Below are positions 6,327 through 10,766 of a DNA stretch of 10,766 bases, piece after piece. Positions within the stretch are counted from its first letter, which is position 1; every line of letters begins with the position of its first letter. Under the pieces are notes generated by a model, which searched no databases, was not told the DNA's origin, and saw nothing but the letters and a program-made list of their open reading frames with translations. The stretch spans positions 1,233 through 11,998 of the forward strand of contig MELN01000042.1 in assembly GCA_001768675.1 (NCBI GenBank), given 5' to 3'. Origin of the DNA: Actinobacteria bacterium RBG_16_64_13. Lineage in GTDB: Bacteria > Actinomycetota > Thermoleophilia > RBG-16-64-13. Both the position numbers and the translations under genes were made by a program.

Positions 6327-6827
6327 ATGACCCCCCTTGTTCTCATGGCGTTGCTCGCCGCGCCCAGGCCCAATCATGCCTACTTCGTGGCTCACGTCCA
6401 AGCCGCAGCTCGGCGTATGGGCGTCACCGATACGATCACTGTGGAGCCCTCTATCGGGGAAATCCGCCTCACCTTGGTCGGGTTCAAGAAACCACAGCAG
6501 CGCCGGGCCTACGTCCAGCCGGTGGGACGTGACTTCGTGGTGATCTACGATCCTTCATGGCTGGCCAAGACGAGGGAGCGCGAGGCGCGGTGGGTGGCGT
6601 ACCACGAGGTTGCGCACGTAGCCTTTGACGCTCCGCTGCTGCGCCGTGGGGTCGTCACGAAAGCAGAATCTCGTGAGATGGAGGCTCGAGCCAACGACGC
6701 GGCCGACCAGTGGATTGCGGTTTTGGACAAGGAAGCGCGGAAGGGCGGCAAGCGCAAATGGCTGGCCATCGGCGCAGCCATTCTATTTCTGAGGGGAGAT
6801 AGCTCATGGTGCTCTCACTGTACATGA
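6327..6827 (+). CDS. HExxH putative metalloprotease with hydrophobic ends (166 aa)
   Basis: Of the GTG (6321), ATG (6324) and ATG (6327) starts, the last is best spaced from CGGAG. Residues 89-101 read WVAYHEVAHVAFD, a classic HExxH zinc-binding helix (His93, Glu94, His97). The third ligand of a gluzincin could be Glu117 or Glu119 in SREMEARANDAAD; this 'EmEArANdaA' helix recalls the third-ligand helix of ImmA/IrrE (M78) peptidases. The rest is not a clear M78 match: the N-terminus TPLVLMALLAAP looks like a weak signal peptide or membrane anchor. The C-terminus has a basic stretch GKRK and then WLAIGAAILFL. A membrane-associated peptidase is thus suggested. No matching repressor is visible beside it, so a classic ImmA/ImmR pair is not supported. 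The final residues overlap the next gene by 22 bases. Confidence 0.65.
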   Translation: MTPLVLMALLAAPRPNHAYFVAHVQAAARRMGVTDTITVEPSIGEIRLTLVGFKKPQQRRAYVQPVGRDFVVIYDPSWLAKTREREARWVAYHEVAHVAFDAPLLRRGVVTKAESREMEARANDAADQWIAVLDKEARKGGKRKWLAIGAAILFLRGDSSWCSHCT

Positions 6828-7027
6828 CCACGCGCAACGCGCACGCCTCGCTCGTGCTTTCTACGGAGGAGGCTGCGTATCAGGCCGAGGCGGCGGCGCG
6901 GCTGGCAAAGACGAACCTCCGCGATGCCTGCACGTTCGGCGGTGACCGCTCCATGTTCGAGGACATCCGGACCAACCTCGTGCTGCGGCTGCGGAAGATT
7001 GCGGAGGAGTTGGAGGCCAAGCGATGA
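6806..7027 (+). CDS. Hypothetical helical protein (73 aa)
   Basis: GAGGGGAG at 6790-6797 lies eight bases before the ATG at 6806, which favours this start although it overlaps the protease-like gene by 22 bases. An ATG at 6824 would form an ATGA overlap but has no Shine-Dalgarno. The product is mostly helical and rich in Ala, Glu and Arg: STEEAAYQAEAAARLAKT and FEDIRTNLVLRLRKIAEEL. It could form a coiled coil or helical hairpin. No membrane helix, Cys pair or catalytic motif is visible. Its stop overlaps the next ATG (ATGA). Function unknown. Confidence 0.6.
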   Translation: MVLSLYMTTRNAHASLVLSTEEAAYQAEAAARLAKTNLRDACTFGGDRSMFEDIRTNLVLRLRKIAEELEAKR

Positions 7028-7236
7028 CGAAGATCACCGCCGTTCGTGATGCGTACTTCGCCGGCTACGTGGCCGCGCTGAAGCAGGCCGTGGATCGGCT
7101 GGACGACGACGGGACGCTCAGCCGGGAATCTCTCGGATTCGTGAGCCAGACGTTCGAACGCATGCGGCGCGTCGCGGACGAGAATCGCAAGGGGCTGGAG
7201 GAAGCGGAGTTGACTTACAGCCACGCGGAGGAGTGA
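7024..7236 (+). CDS. Hypothetical helical protein (70 aa)
   Basis: The ATG overlaps the previous stop (ATGA), indicating coupling. The whole protein looks alpha-helical: VRDAYFAGYVAALKQAVDRL, an acidic turn DDDGT, then FVSQTFERMRRVADENRKGLEEAELTY. It is similar in size and character to the gene before it and may interact with it, but this is only inference from adjacency. No motif or family is recognised. The next gene begins one base after the stop. Confidence 0.6.
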   Translation: MTKITAVRDAYFAGYVAALKQAVDRLDDDGTLSRESLGFVSQTFERMRRVADENRKGLEEAELTYSHAEE

Positions 7237-7237
7237 G

Positions 7238-7435
7238 ATGCGGATGCGGATCCTCTGCTCGTTGGGTCCATCGTGCATGAGGGTCGCACACGGTCAGTGC
7301 CCGATGTGCCATGGCCATTACTGCCTGCGTCACTCGGGCCACGGGACGGGGCACGCGACGCACCCCAAGGATTGGGCGGATTGCGGCCACCCGCTGATCG
7401 ACGAGCAACCGCTGTGCGAGAAGAAGGAGGCATGA
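7238..7435 (+). CDS. Cys/His-rich putative zinc-binding protein (65 aa)
   Basis: The ATG lies just after the preceding stop, with GGAGG near 7227-7231. The 65 residues contain seven Cys (7, 13, 21, 24, 29, 49, 60) and eight His. The core reads CPMCHGHYCLRHSGHGTGHA, that is CxxC-x4-C-x2-H followed by more His, and a second CGHPL near residue 49. This spacing resembles eukaryotic-style AN1 or B-box zinc fingers, but the likeness may be only local. Two zinc ions could be bound. DNA, RNA or protein binding are all possible; no catalytic motif is present. The gene is in one tightly packed operon with the genes around it. Confidence 0.6.
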   Translation: MRMRILCSLGPSCMRVAHGQCPMCHGHYCLRHSGHGTGHATHPKDWADCGHPLIDEQPLCEKKEA

Positions 7436-7758
7436 TGGCGAATCACACGCCTGGGCCGTGGATCTTCGATCCGGAGAACGAAGGGATGGACCATCATCGC
7501 GGATGGGGCATCTCCGCTGATGGGATGGCCACCGTGGCTCATTTGCCCGTTCGGGGGTGCGAAGGGTCGGAGGCTCTGGCCGTATCCTACGCCAATGCCC
7601 GCTTGGTCGCGGCAGCCCCGGAGATGCTGGCGGCGCTGCACGAGATTGCCAAGGGCGAAGGACGCTTCAGCCGCGATCACATGGAGCACGCCTGCAACAC
7701 GATCGAGGACATGAAGGCGCTAGCTGTGGCCGCCATCATCAAGGCCGAGGGCCACTGA
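7435..7758 (+). CDS. Phage HTPGPW-type small protein (107 aa)
   Basis: Two adjacent ATGs (7432, 7435) follow AAGAAGGAGG; spacing favours the second, which lies on the stop of the upstream gene. The N-terminus NHTPGPWIFD and the later segment ANARLVAAAPEMLAAL (about residues 53-68) are together the signature of a very common phage protein family whose function is unknown. Between them are an HHRGWGIS turn and HLPVRGCEG. The C-terminal part is helical (CNTIEDMKALAVAAIIKAE). The family is frequent among early or accessory genes of tailed phages and is a good marker that this region is phage DNA. No enzymatic residues can be named. Confidence 0.8.
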   Translation: MANHTPGPWIFDPENEGMDHHRGWGISADGMATVAHLPVRGCEGSEALAVSYANARLVAAAPEMLAALHEIAKGEGRFSRDHMEHACNTIEDMKALAVAAIIKAEGH

Positions 7759-7771
7759 AGTGGAAGGAAAG

Positions 7772-7912
7772 ATGAATCCATATTGGATCGGTGTCCAAGT
7801 CTTAGGGCTGTGGCTCTTGGGCGTGTGCCTGTTGCCGACCGCCGCATCGCGCGCTGTCGCCATAGTCATGGCTGTCTTGAGCCTTCTCAGCTTATTCTTA
7901 GAAAGACGCTGA
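7772..7912 (+). CDS. Small two-helix membrane protein (46 aa)
   Basis: The ATG at 7772 has GGAAGGAAA directly upstream, and the TGA overlaps the next ATG (TGATG). The product contains two hydrophobic segments, WIGVQVLGLWLLGVCLLP (5-22) and AVAIVMAVLSLLSLFL (28-43), joined by a short TAASR turn and ending in ERR. That predicts a hairpin in the inner membrane with both ends on one side; the positive ERR end suggests they are cytoplasmic. Small two-helix proteins in phages can be holins or antiholins, but no lysis gene is adjacent, so that is only a possibility. Base composition is lower in G+C than in its neighbours. Confidence 0.6.
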   Translation: MNPYWIGVQVLGLWLLGVCLLPTAASRAVAIVMAVLSLLSLFLERR

Positions 7913-8157
7913 TGCCTCGGACTCCATCATCCGCCATCGCCTGCCCAACGTGCGGCAGCCCGGCGTCACATGTCGTGGACAGCCGCGGGGTGCGGGCGAG
8001 TGACTACATCCGCAGGCGGCGCGTCTGCGAGAGTGGCCATCGGTTCTCTACGGTGGAGACGGCGGTGCGAGCGCCGCATGAACCGCAGGACGTGGCTACG
8101 ATAGTCCGCCGGATTCAATTTCTCGTGGCCGAGCTCGCAACCAAGGCGGGTGACTAA
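7912..8157 (+). CDS. NrdR-like zinc-ribbon protein lacking the ATP-cone (81 aa)
   Basis: The ATG overlaps the previous stop (TGATG); longer in-frame starts would run through the membrane-peptide gene. Residues 11-52 closely follow the N-terminal zinc ribbon of the bacterial regulator NrdR: CPTCGSPASHVVDSR, then YIRRRRVCESGHRFSTVET. In NrdR this ribbon binds NrdR boxes upstream of ribonucleotide-reductase genes and is followed by an ATP-cone. Here the second metal pair is Cys39 and His43 (C-x3-H) rather than Cys-x2-Cys, and only a 30-residue helical tail (IVRRIQFLVAELATK) follows, so nucleotide sensing is not expected. It may bind DNA as a phage regulator or mimic, or simply belong to the wider zinc-ribbon group (similar to Ogr-type activators). 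The next gene starts within a few bases. Confidence 0.7.
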   Translation: MPRTPSSAIACPTCGSPASHVVDSRGVRASDYIRRRRVCESGHRFSTVETAVRAPHEPQDVATIVRRIQFLVAELATKAGD

Positions 8158-8161
8158 CGTG

Positions 8162-8572
8162 ATGGTCCCTCGCTTCGCAGCCGTGGTCACGGACAAGGGG
8201 GAACTGAGAATTTCTGATCCGGTCGCGTGGCGCACTCGAGTCTCTGGGCTGCGGGGAAAAGAGGTTTGGGTTACGGTCCAGGCTCGGAAGGCGGCCCGCA
8301 GCCTGACGGCTAACGCTTACCTCTGGGTCTGCTACACCTACCTAGCCGCCTGGAGTGGCCATGATCCCGAGGAGATCCACGAGGCCATGAAGGACATGTT
8401 CCTTCCTCGACGGGAGTCCAATCTGCCGAGTGGTGAGGTGCTCTCCGCTCCGGGGAGCACGACCGTCTTGGACATGCTGGAGTTCTCGGAGTACGTGAGC
8501 AAGGTCAAGCGCTTCGGGGCCGAGAACGGGTGCTATATCCCTGAGCCTGGAGAGGTTGAGGTGTCGCTCTGA
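8162..8572 (+). CDS. ninB: NinB-type phage recombination protein (136 aa)
   Basis: Possible starts are GTG 8150, GTG 8159 and ATG 8162; AAGGCGG at 8143-8149 suits 8159 or 8162, and I list the ATG. The sequence has the NinB hallmarks in order: an N-terminal beta unit with KEVWVTVQARKAARSLTANA, the helix YLWVCYTYLAAWSGHDPEEIHEAMKD split around 'SGHDPEEIHE', and GSTTVLDMLEFSEYVSKV, followed by GCYIPEP. Lambda NinB (Orf) binds SSB and single-stranded DNA and helps load recombination proteins, replacing host RecFOR functions. Length agrees with the family. It precedes the promoter of the unit containing the ERF annealing protein, a typical pairing in phage recombination modules. Its activity here is inferred from family membership. 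Confidence 0.8.
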   Translation: MVPRFAAVVTDKGELRISDPVAWRTRVSGLRGKEVWVTVQARKAARSLTANAYLWVCYTYLAAWSGHDPEEIHEAMKDMFLPRRESNLPSGEVLSAPGSTTVLDMLEFSEYVSKVKRFGAENGCYIPEPGEVEVSL

Positions 8573-8578
8573 TTGAGC

Positions 8579-8607
8579 TTGACTTATCCAGTACGATGTA
8601 CTATATT
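8579..8607 (+). promoter_or_regulatory. Sigma70-like promoter of the erf unit
   Basis: TTGACT (8579-8584) matches five of six -35 positions. It is separated by 17 bases from TATATT (8602-8607), which matches five of six -10 positions. It lies in an A+T-rich island directly after the ninB stop and reads into the gene at 8623. The inverted repeat AGTAC-GAT-GTACT (8590-8602) sits in the spacer and touches the -10 box, where a repressor would block polymerase; its role as an operator is inference. Confidence 0.75.
8590..8602. promoter_or_regulatory. Candidate operator, inverted repeat over promoter
   Basis: Perfect five-base arms AGTAC and GTACT are separated by GAT and overlap the spacer and first base of the -10 box of the promoter before 8623. 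Position and symmetry fit a dimeric repressor site. The arms are short, so chance is possible. No identical copy was noticed elsewhere in the window by eye. Confidence 0.35.
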
Positions 8608-8622
8608 CCAATAGGGGGTTGA

Positions 8623-8769
8623 ATGGCTCGCAGGCTTACCGTGGTCGAAGTCGAGTGCATCCGATGCGGCCATGCGTGGTTCCCTCGGCGCGTAGGCCGG
8701 CCGGCCCGCTGCCCTCGGTGTGGTGATCCCAAGTACGACCAGCCACGACGCTGGAGGAGGAAGAAGTGA
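8623..8769 (+). CDS. Small phage zinc-ribbon protein (48 aa)
   Basis: The ATG follows AGGGGG (8613-8618) and is the first start after the promoter. The product is a compact, basic four-cysteine ribbon: CIRC (Cys 12 and 15), GHAWFPRRVGRPARCPRCG with Cys 30 and 33, and a tail QPRRWRRKK. The pattern 'C.RCGH.W.PR...P..CPRC' is a common phage and plasmid ribbon, probably binding nucleic acid, given its charge. It is one of the shortest genes of the region and would be missed by length cut-offs. Its stop overlaps the following GTG (GTGA). Exact function unknown. Confidence 0.75.
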   Translation: MARRLTVVEVECIRCGHAWFPRRVGRPARCPRCGDPKYDQPRRWRRKK

Positions 8770-8972
8770 GCGACGTCAACGGCCGCACCGTAGACCGCCT
8801 CGAGTCCGAGAGTCGTCACGGACGGCTGTGCTACGCCTGCGGGCTGTCTCACGTGGGGACGCTCAACTGGCTTCGGTGCCCTGGCCCCGCTCCGGTCCTG
8901 GCTGCGCCGGAGCCGAAGGTAGACTATTGGGAATCGCTCTTCGGCCCGGTGAGGGACGAAGACCGCGGCTGA
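8766..8972 (+). CDS. Small Cys-containing hypothetical protein (68 aa)
   Basis: The GTG overlaps the previous stop (GTGA), and GGAGGAGG lies just upstream at 8753-8760, a strong Shine-Dalgarno. The product has a polar N-terminus (NGRTVDRLESESRHGR), then CYACGLSHVGTLNWLRCPG, with Cys 22, 25 and 38 and His 29. That could be a C2HC metal site. A Pro/Ala-rich linker and an acidic end (DYWESLF, VRDEDRG) follow. The family is not recognised. A Cys-x2-Cys followed by only one more Cys makes it less certain than its neighbour as a zinc protein. Confidence 0.6.
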   Translation: MSDVNGRTVDRLESESRHGRLCYACGLSHVGTLNWLRCPGPAPVLAAPEPKVDYWESLFGPVRDEDRG

Positions 8973-8981
8973 AAGAAACGA

Positions 8982-9010
8982 GGCCAGCGAGGGATGCCAC
9001 CACGCTGGCC
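8982..9010 (+). promoter_or_regulatory. Hairpin in the leader of the annealing-protein gene
   Basis: GGCCAGCG (8982-8989) and CGCTGGCC (9003-9010) are perfect eight-base inverted repeats around a 13-base loop. The hairpin lies in the 62-base gap between the stop of the upstream gene and the ATG at 9035. No T-run follows, so it is not a standard intrinsic terminator. The Shine-Dalgarno (GAAGGGAG, about 9018-9024) lies downstream and stays free. A role in translation control, RNA processing or protein binding is possible. The structure is plain; the function is inference. Confidence 0.55.
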
Positions 9011-9034
9011 CATGGTTGAAGGGAGACGAACCAC

Positions 9035-9889
9035 ATGGACAACGTAGCACAGGGAACGTCGGAGACGCAAGCGGTCACGCATCCGACTCAGAGCGTTGAG
9101 ATCGGGGAACTCGCTGCGGCGCTCGCCAAGGCGCAGGCCGAATTCCCAAGCGTCAAGAAGGACCAGACGGCCAAGATCGAGAGCCAGAAGGGTTCGTACT
9201 CTTACACCTATGCGGACCTGGCATCGGTGCTCGAGGCCGTGCGTGGGCCGCTGACCAAGAACGGGCTCGCTCTCGTCCAGCCCATGACCTGGAGCGACGA
9301 ACACCCCTGGCTGCTCACGCGCCTGCTGCACTCCTCCGGTCAGTGGATCGAGTCCCGCTATCCCCTGGCCATGTACGAGCGGCCCCAGGAAATGGGGTCG
9401 GCCATCACCTACGCCCGGCGGTACACGATCAGCGCGCTGCTCGGGATCGCGGCCGAAGAAGACGACGATGCCGCAGCGGCCGAGAAGGGAACGGAGCGCA
9501 GGCAGGAGAAGGCGGTCGATCCCAAGCCTCCGTGCCCCCGGTGCGAGAAGACGAAGCCGGTGATCGCCAGCAAGTACGGCGAGGGCTGGTACTGCATGGA
9601 CTGCAAGAAGGGGTTCTCCACGATGGTCACGGGCGAGCCCGGCGCTGCGGAGGCGGCCACGGAGTTCACGAACAAGGCCGCGATCCCGGCGCGAGGGACT
9701 CGCGGGCGGACGGATCTCCAGGCGTTGATGGCCGAGTGCCGTCGCATCACGGGCGACCCCACGGCATGCACGGATCTCCTCAAAGACATCCTGAAGACGG
9801 ACAACCCAAACCAGAAGTTCACGGCCGACGCCATCAGCGCCGCCTGGGCTCTGCTGGAATCGCACCCGATCTTCGGGAGCGGTAAGTGA
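9035..9889 (+). CDS. erf: ERF family single-strand annealing protein with added zinc ribbon (284 aa)
   Basis: The ATG at 9035 follows GAAGGGAG. Residues 24-145 carry the ERF core: a helix LAAALAKAQAEFPSVKKDQ, TYADLASVLEAVRGPLTKNGLALVQ, LLTRLLHSSGQWIES, then GSAITYARRYTISALLGIAAEEDDD. ERF proteins form rings on single-stranded DNA and anneal complementary strands during phage recombination and circularisation. After an Ala/Glu linker there is a CPRC...CMDC zinc ribbon (Cys 167, 170, 187, 190), which is not part of the classical ERF fold. The C-terminus (225-284) is a helical domain with LMAECRRITGDPTAC and AISAAWALLES, possibly for partner binding. Neighbouring ninB supports a recombination role. 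No exonuclease or SSB gene is seen nearby. The GTG of the next gene overlaps its stop. Confidence 0.9.
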   Translation: MDNVAQGTSETQAVTHPTQSVEIGELAAALAKAQAEFPSVKKDQTAKIESQKGSYSYTYADLASVLEAVRGPLTKNGLALVQPMTWSDEHPWLLTRLLHSSGQWIESRYPLAMYERPQEMGSAITYARRYTISALLGIAAEEDDDAAAAEKGTERRQEKAVDPKPPCPRCEKTKPVIASKYGEGWYCMDCKKGFSTMVTGEPGAAEAATEFTNKAAIPARGTRGRTDLQALMAECRRITGDPTACTDLLKDILKTDNPNQKFTADAISAAWALLESHPIFGSGK

Positions 9890-10083
9890 GCGGCCCCACG
9901 CTTCGGACGCAGATCGAGAGCCAGATAGCGGAGATGCATCCGACTCCAGAGGAACGGCGAGAAAGCAAGCGGTGCGCTGAACTCATGGAGATCCTGCATC
10001 AAGAGGCCATCTCGGAGGACGCCGAGCGGTTCATGACGTTGTTCTGCGAGTCCAACGGATTCGAGATTGTGAGGCGTACATGA
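9886..10083 (+). CDS. Hypothetical protein (65 aa)
   Basis: The GTG overlaps the erf stop (GTGA). The protein looks fully alpha-helical and highly charged: RTQIESQIAEMHPTPEERRE, CAELMEILHQEAISEDAERF and FCESNGFEIVRR. Two lone cysteines (30 and 54) are not arranged like a metal site. It could be a small partner or regulator of the annealing protein through translational coupling, but this rests only on position. The family is not recognised. Confidence 0.6.
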   Translation: MSGPTLRTQIESQIAEMHPTPEERRESKRCAELMEILHQEAISEDAERFMTLFCESNGFEIVRRT

Positions 10084-10565
10084 GAGCCTATCACTTCGTG
10101 GGCGCGACGCTGCGCGACGGCCGTGAGATTCCGGAGGACGGCGAGTGGCTTGAACACGAGAGTCTGGTGGCGATGTGCGAGAGCGGTCTGCACGCCTCGC
10201 GACACCCGTTCGACGCCCTACAGTACGCTCCGGGCGCGACGCTGTGCCTGGTGGACGTCGAGGGCGTGGTGGAGGATCAGGACGACAAGCTGGTGGCGCG
10301 GCGGCGCCGGATCGTCAGGCGGGTCGACGCGACGGCGCTGCTGCGCGAGTTTGCGCGGTGGTGCGTGCTCCAAGTCATCCATCTGAGGGACGCACCTGCG
10401 GTGGTGCGCGAGTATCTGGAGACGGGCCGCGAGGACCTGCGGACCGCCGCCTGGGCCGCCGCCTGGGACGCCGCCTGGGACGCCGCCTGGGCCGCCGCCT
10501 GGGACGCTCAGCGTGCGAAGTTTGCGGAGATGGTCAATGCTGCTTTCGGAATGGAGGAGCGATGA
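10080..10565 (+). CDS. DUF7666-like phage protein with Ala-Ala-Trp tandem repeat (161 aa)
   Basis: The ATG overlaps the upstream stop (ATGA). Residues 1-102 match a phage family I know as DUF7666-like: YHFVGATLRDGREI, CESGLHASRHPFDALQYAPG, LCLVDVEGVVEDQDDKLVARRR and the helix LLREFARWCVLQVIHL. Its function is unknown. Residues 123-142 are a perfect tetrapeptide tandem, five AAWA/AAWD units, encoded by 12-base repeats; Ala/Trp repeats at this place are common in the family and would form one amphipathic helix. The end (KFAEMVNAAFGMEER) is also helical. The repeat keeps frame when units are gained or lost, so length variants are expected. Family name is from memory and should be checked. Confidence 0.7.
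   Translation: MRAYHFVGATLRDGREIPEDGEWLEHESLVAMCESGLHASRHPFDALQYAPGATLCLVDVEGVVEDQDDKLVARRRRIVRRVDATALLREFARWCVLQVIHLRDAPAVVREYLETGREDLRTAAWAAAWDAAWDAAWAAAWDAQRAKFAEMVNAAFGMEER
10446..10505 (+). repeat. Five tandem 12-base units within the DUF7666-like gene
   Basis: Five consecutive units of the form GCCGCCTGGGMC (M is A or C) run from 10446 to 10505. They differ only at the eleventh base (A or C), so they encode AAWA, AAWD, AAWD, AAWA, AAWD. Near identity at codon level suggests recent expansion by slippage or unequal recombination rather than old protein-level conservation. Being a multiple of three, changes in number do not break the gene. Confidence 0.9.
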
Positions 10566-10766
10566 AGGCAATAGAAGCCGTTGGCATTGCGGTGTCAATC
10601 TCGGCAACGCTGGTCACCGGCTACAGATTGGGTCACGAGCGCGGGTTGGCTGATGGGCAGGCAGAGCGTCACGAGCTCGCCACCGACTTTGCGATTGCGA
10701 TCTCCGGTTGGCAGGAGTGCATCGTCATGGCCGAGAAGGGGCAGACGCTCGCGATGTTCTACCGGC
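10562..10766 (+). CDS. Membrane-anchored small protein, start only (cut by right edge)
   Basis: The ATG overlaps the previous stop (ATGA), with GGAGG a few bases upstream. The 68 visible codons show a short N-terminus MKAIEA, a hydrophobic segment VGIAVSISATLVTGY (7-21) and then a charged region LGHERGLADGQAERHELA. The last visible part (FAIAISGWQECIVMAEKGQTLAMFYR) is helical. This looks like an N-in, C-out or monotopic membrane anchor followed by a soluble helical part; spanin-like inner-membrane subunits have this general form, but nothing else supports that. The frame is still open at the edge, so length and end are unknown. Confidence 0.6.
   Translation, partial: MKAIEAVGIAVSISATLVTGYRLGHERGLADGQAERHELATDFAIAISGWQECIVMAEKGQTLAMFYR

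Noticed and set aside
6327..6827. Classic ImmA/ImmR-type immunity pair
   Set aside because: No helix-turn-helix repressor is adjacent, and the hydrophobic ends do not fit a cytoplasmic ImmA.
8924..9865. A 313-codon open frame on the minus strand
   Set aside because: It lies opposite the ERF gene, whose family motifs are unmistakable. Its sequence is Arg/Gly/Pro-rich with no motif, as expected for the antisense frame of a G+C-rich gene.
10218..10607. Minus-strand frame encoding a GGxPGG collagen-like repeat
   Set aside because: It is the mirror of the 12-base AAWD repeat in the + strand gene, which has family motifs and translational coupling.
1..10766. tRNA genes, CRISPR arrays, insertion sequences, attachment sites
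   Set aside because: No cloverleaf, regularly spaced repeats, transposase motifs or paired direct repeats were recognised by eye.

Overview
The window looks like a stretch of a G+C-rich tailed-phage genome (or a prophage or metagenomic phage contig). All supported genes lie on the + strand. They are packed tightly, most junctions being stop/start overlaps of the ATGA, GTGA or TGATG type. Several genes belong to families typical of phages: an ERF single-strand annealing protein, a NinB-type recombination protein, a DUF6166 protein, an HTPGPW small protein and several virion proteins. The host cannot be named from the sequence. The two clear promoters are sigma70-like with 17-bp spacers, and most starts have ordinary Shine-Dalgarno sites, so the host is a bacterium with standard signals. 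No integrase, tRNA, CRISPR array or insertion sequence was seen.

Positions 1-4299 are the end of the structural module. First comes the C-terminal part of a very large internal-virion or 'polyvalent' protein that runs off the left edge. It is followed by two small proteins (73 and 108 aa), a 416-aa beta-rich virion protein and a 226-aa beta-rich virion protein. These probably form late particle, tail or fibre parts. Positions 4300-4515 are non-coding: a potentially structured G+C-rich segment, then an A+T-rich island with a strong promoter (TTGACA, 17 bp, TACATT) pointing into the next module.

Positions 4516-8572 hold a run of small, mostly uncharacterised genes. It opens with a broken HNH endonuclease remnant joined to the tail of an unrelated protein. 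Then come a one-helix membrane peptide, zinc-ribbon proteins, a DUF6166 protein, a gene with a suspect C-terminus, an HExxH putative metalloprotease with hydrophobic ends, a Cys/His-rich protein, the HTPGPW protein, a two-helix membrane peptide, an NrdR-like zinc ribbon without its ATP-cone, and NinB.

A second strong promoter (TTGACT, 17 bp, TATATT, with an overlapping inverted repeat) at 8579-8607 starts the recombination unit. This has two small zinc-binding proteins, a hairpin leader, the ERF annealing protein (unusual in carrying a CxxC...CxxC ribbon after its core), a small helical protein, a DUF7666-like protein with a 12-bp tandem repeat encoding AAWD/AAWA units, and the start of a membrane-anchored small protein cut by the right edge. 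ERF and NinB fit together as phage homologous recombination functions. The high density of small Cys-rich proteins around them is the most notable feature of the region. I did not find a convincing wholly new multi-gene system; the best leads are that zinc-protein cluster, the membrane-associated HExxH protein and the erf leader hairpin.
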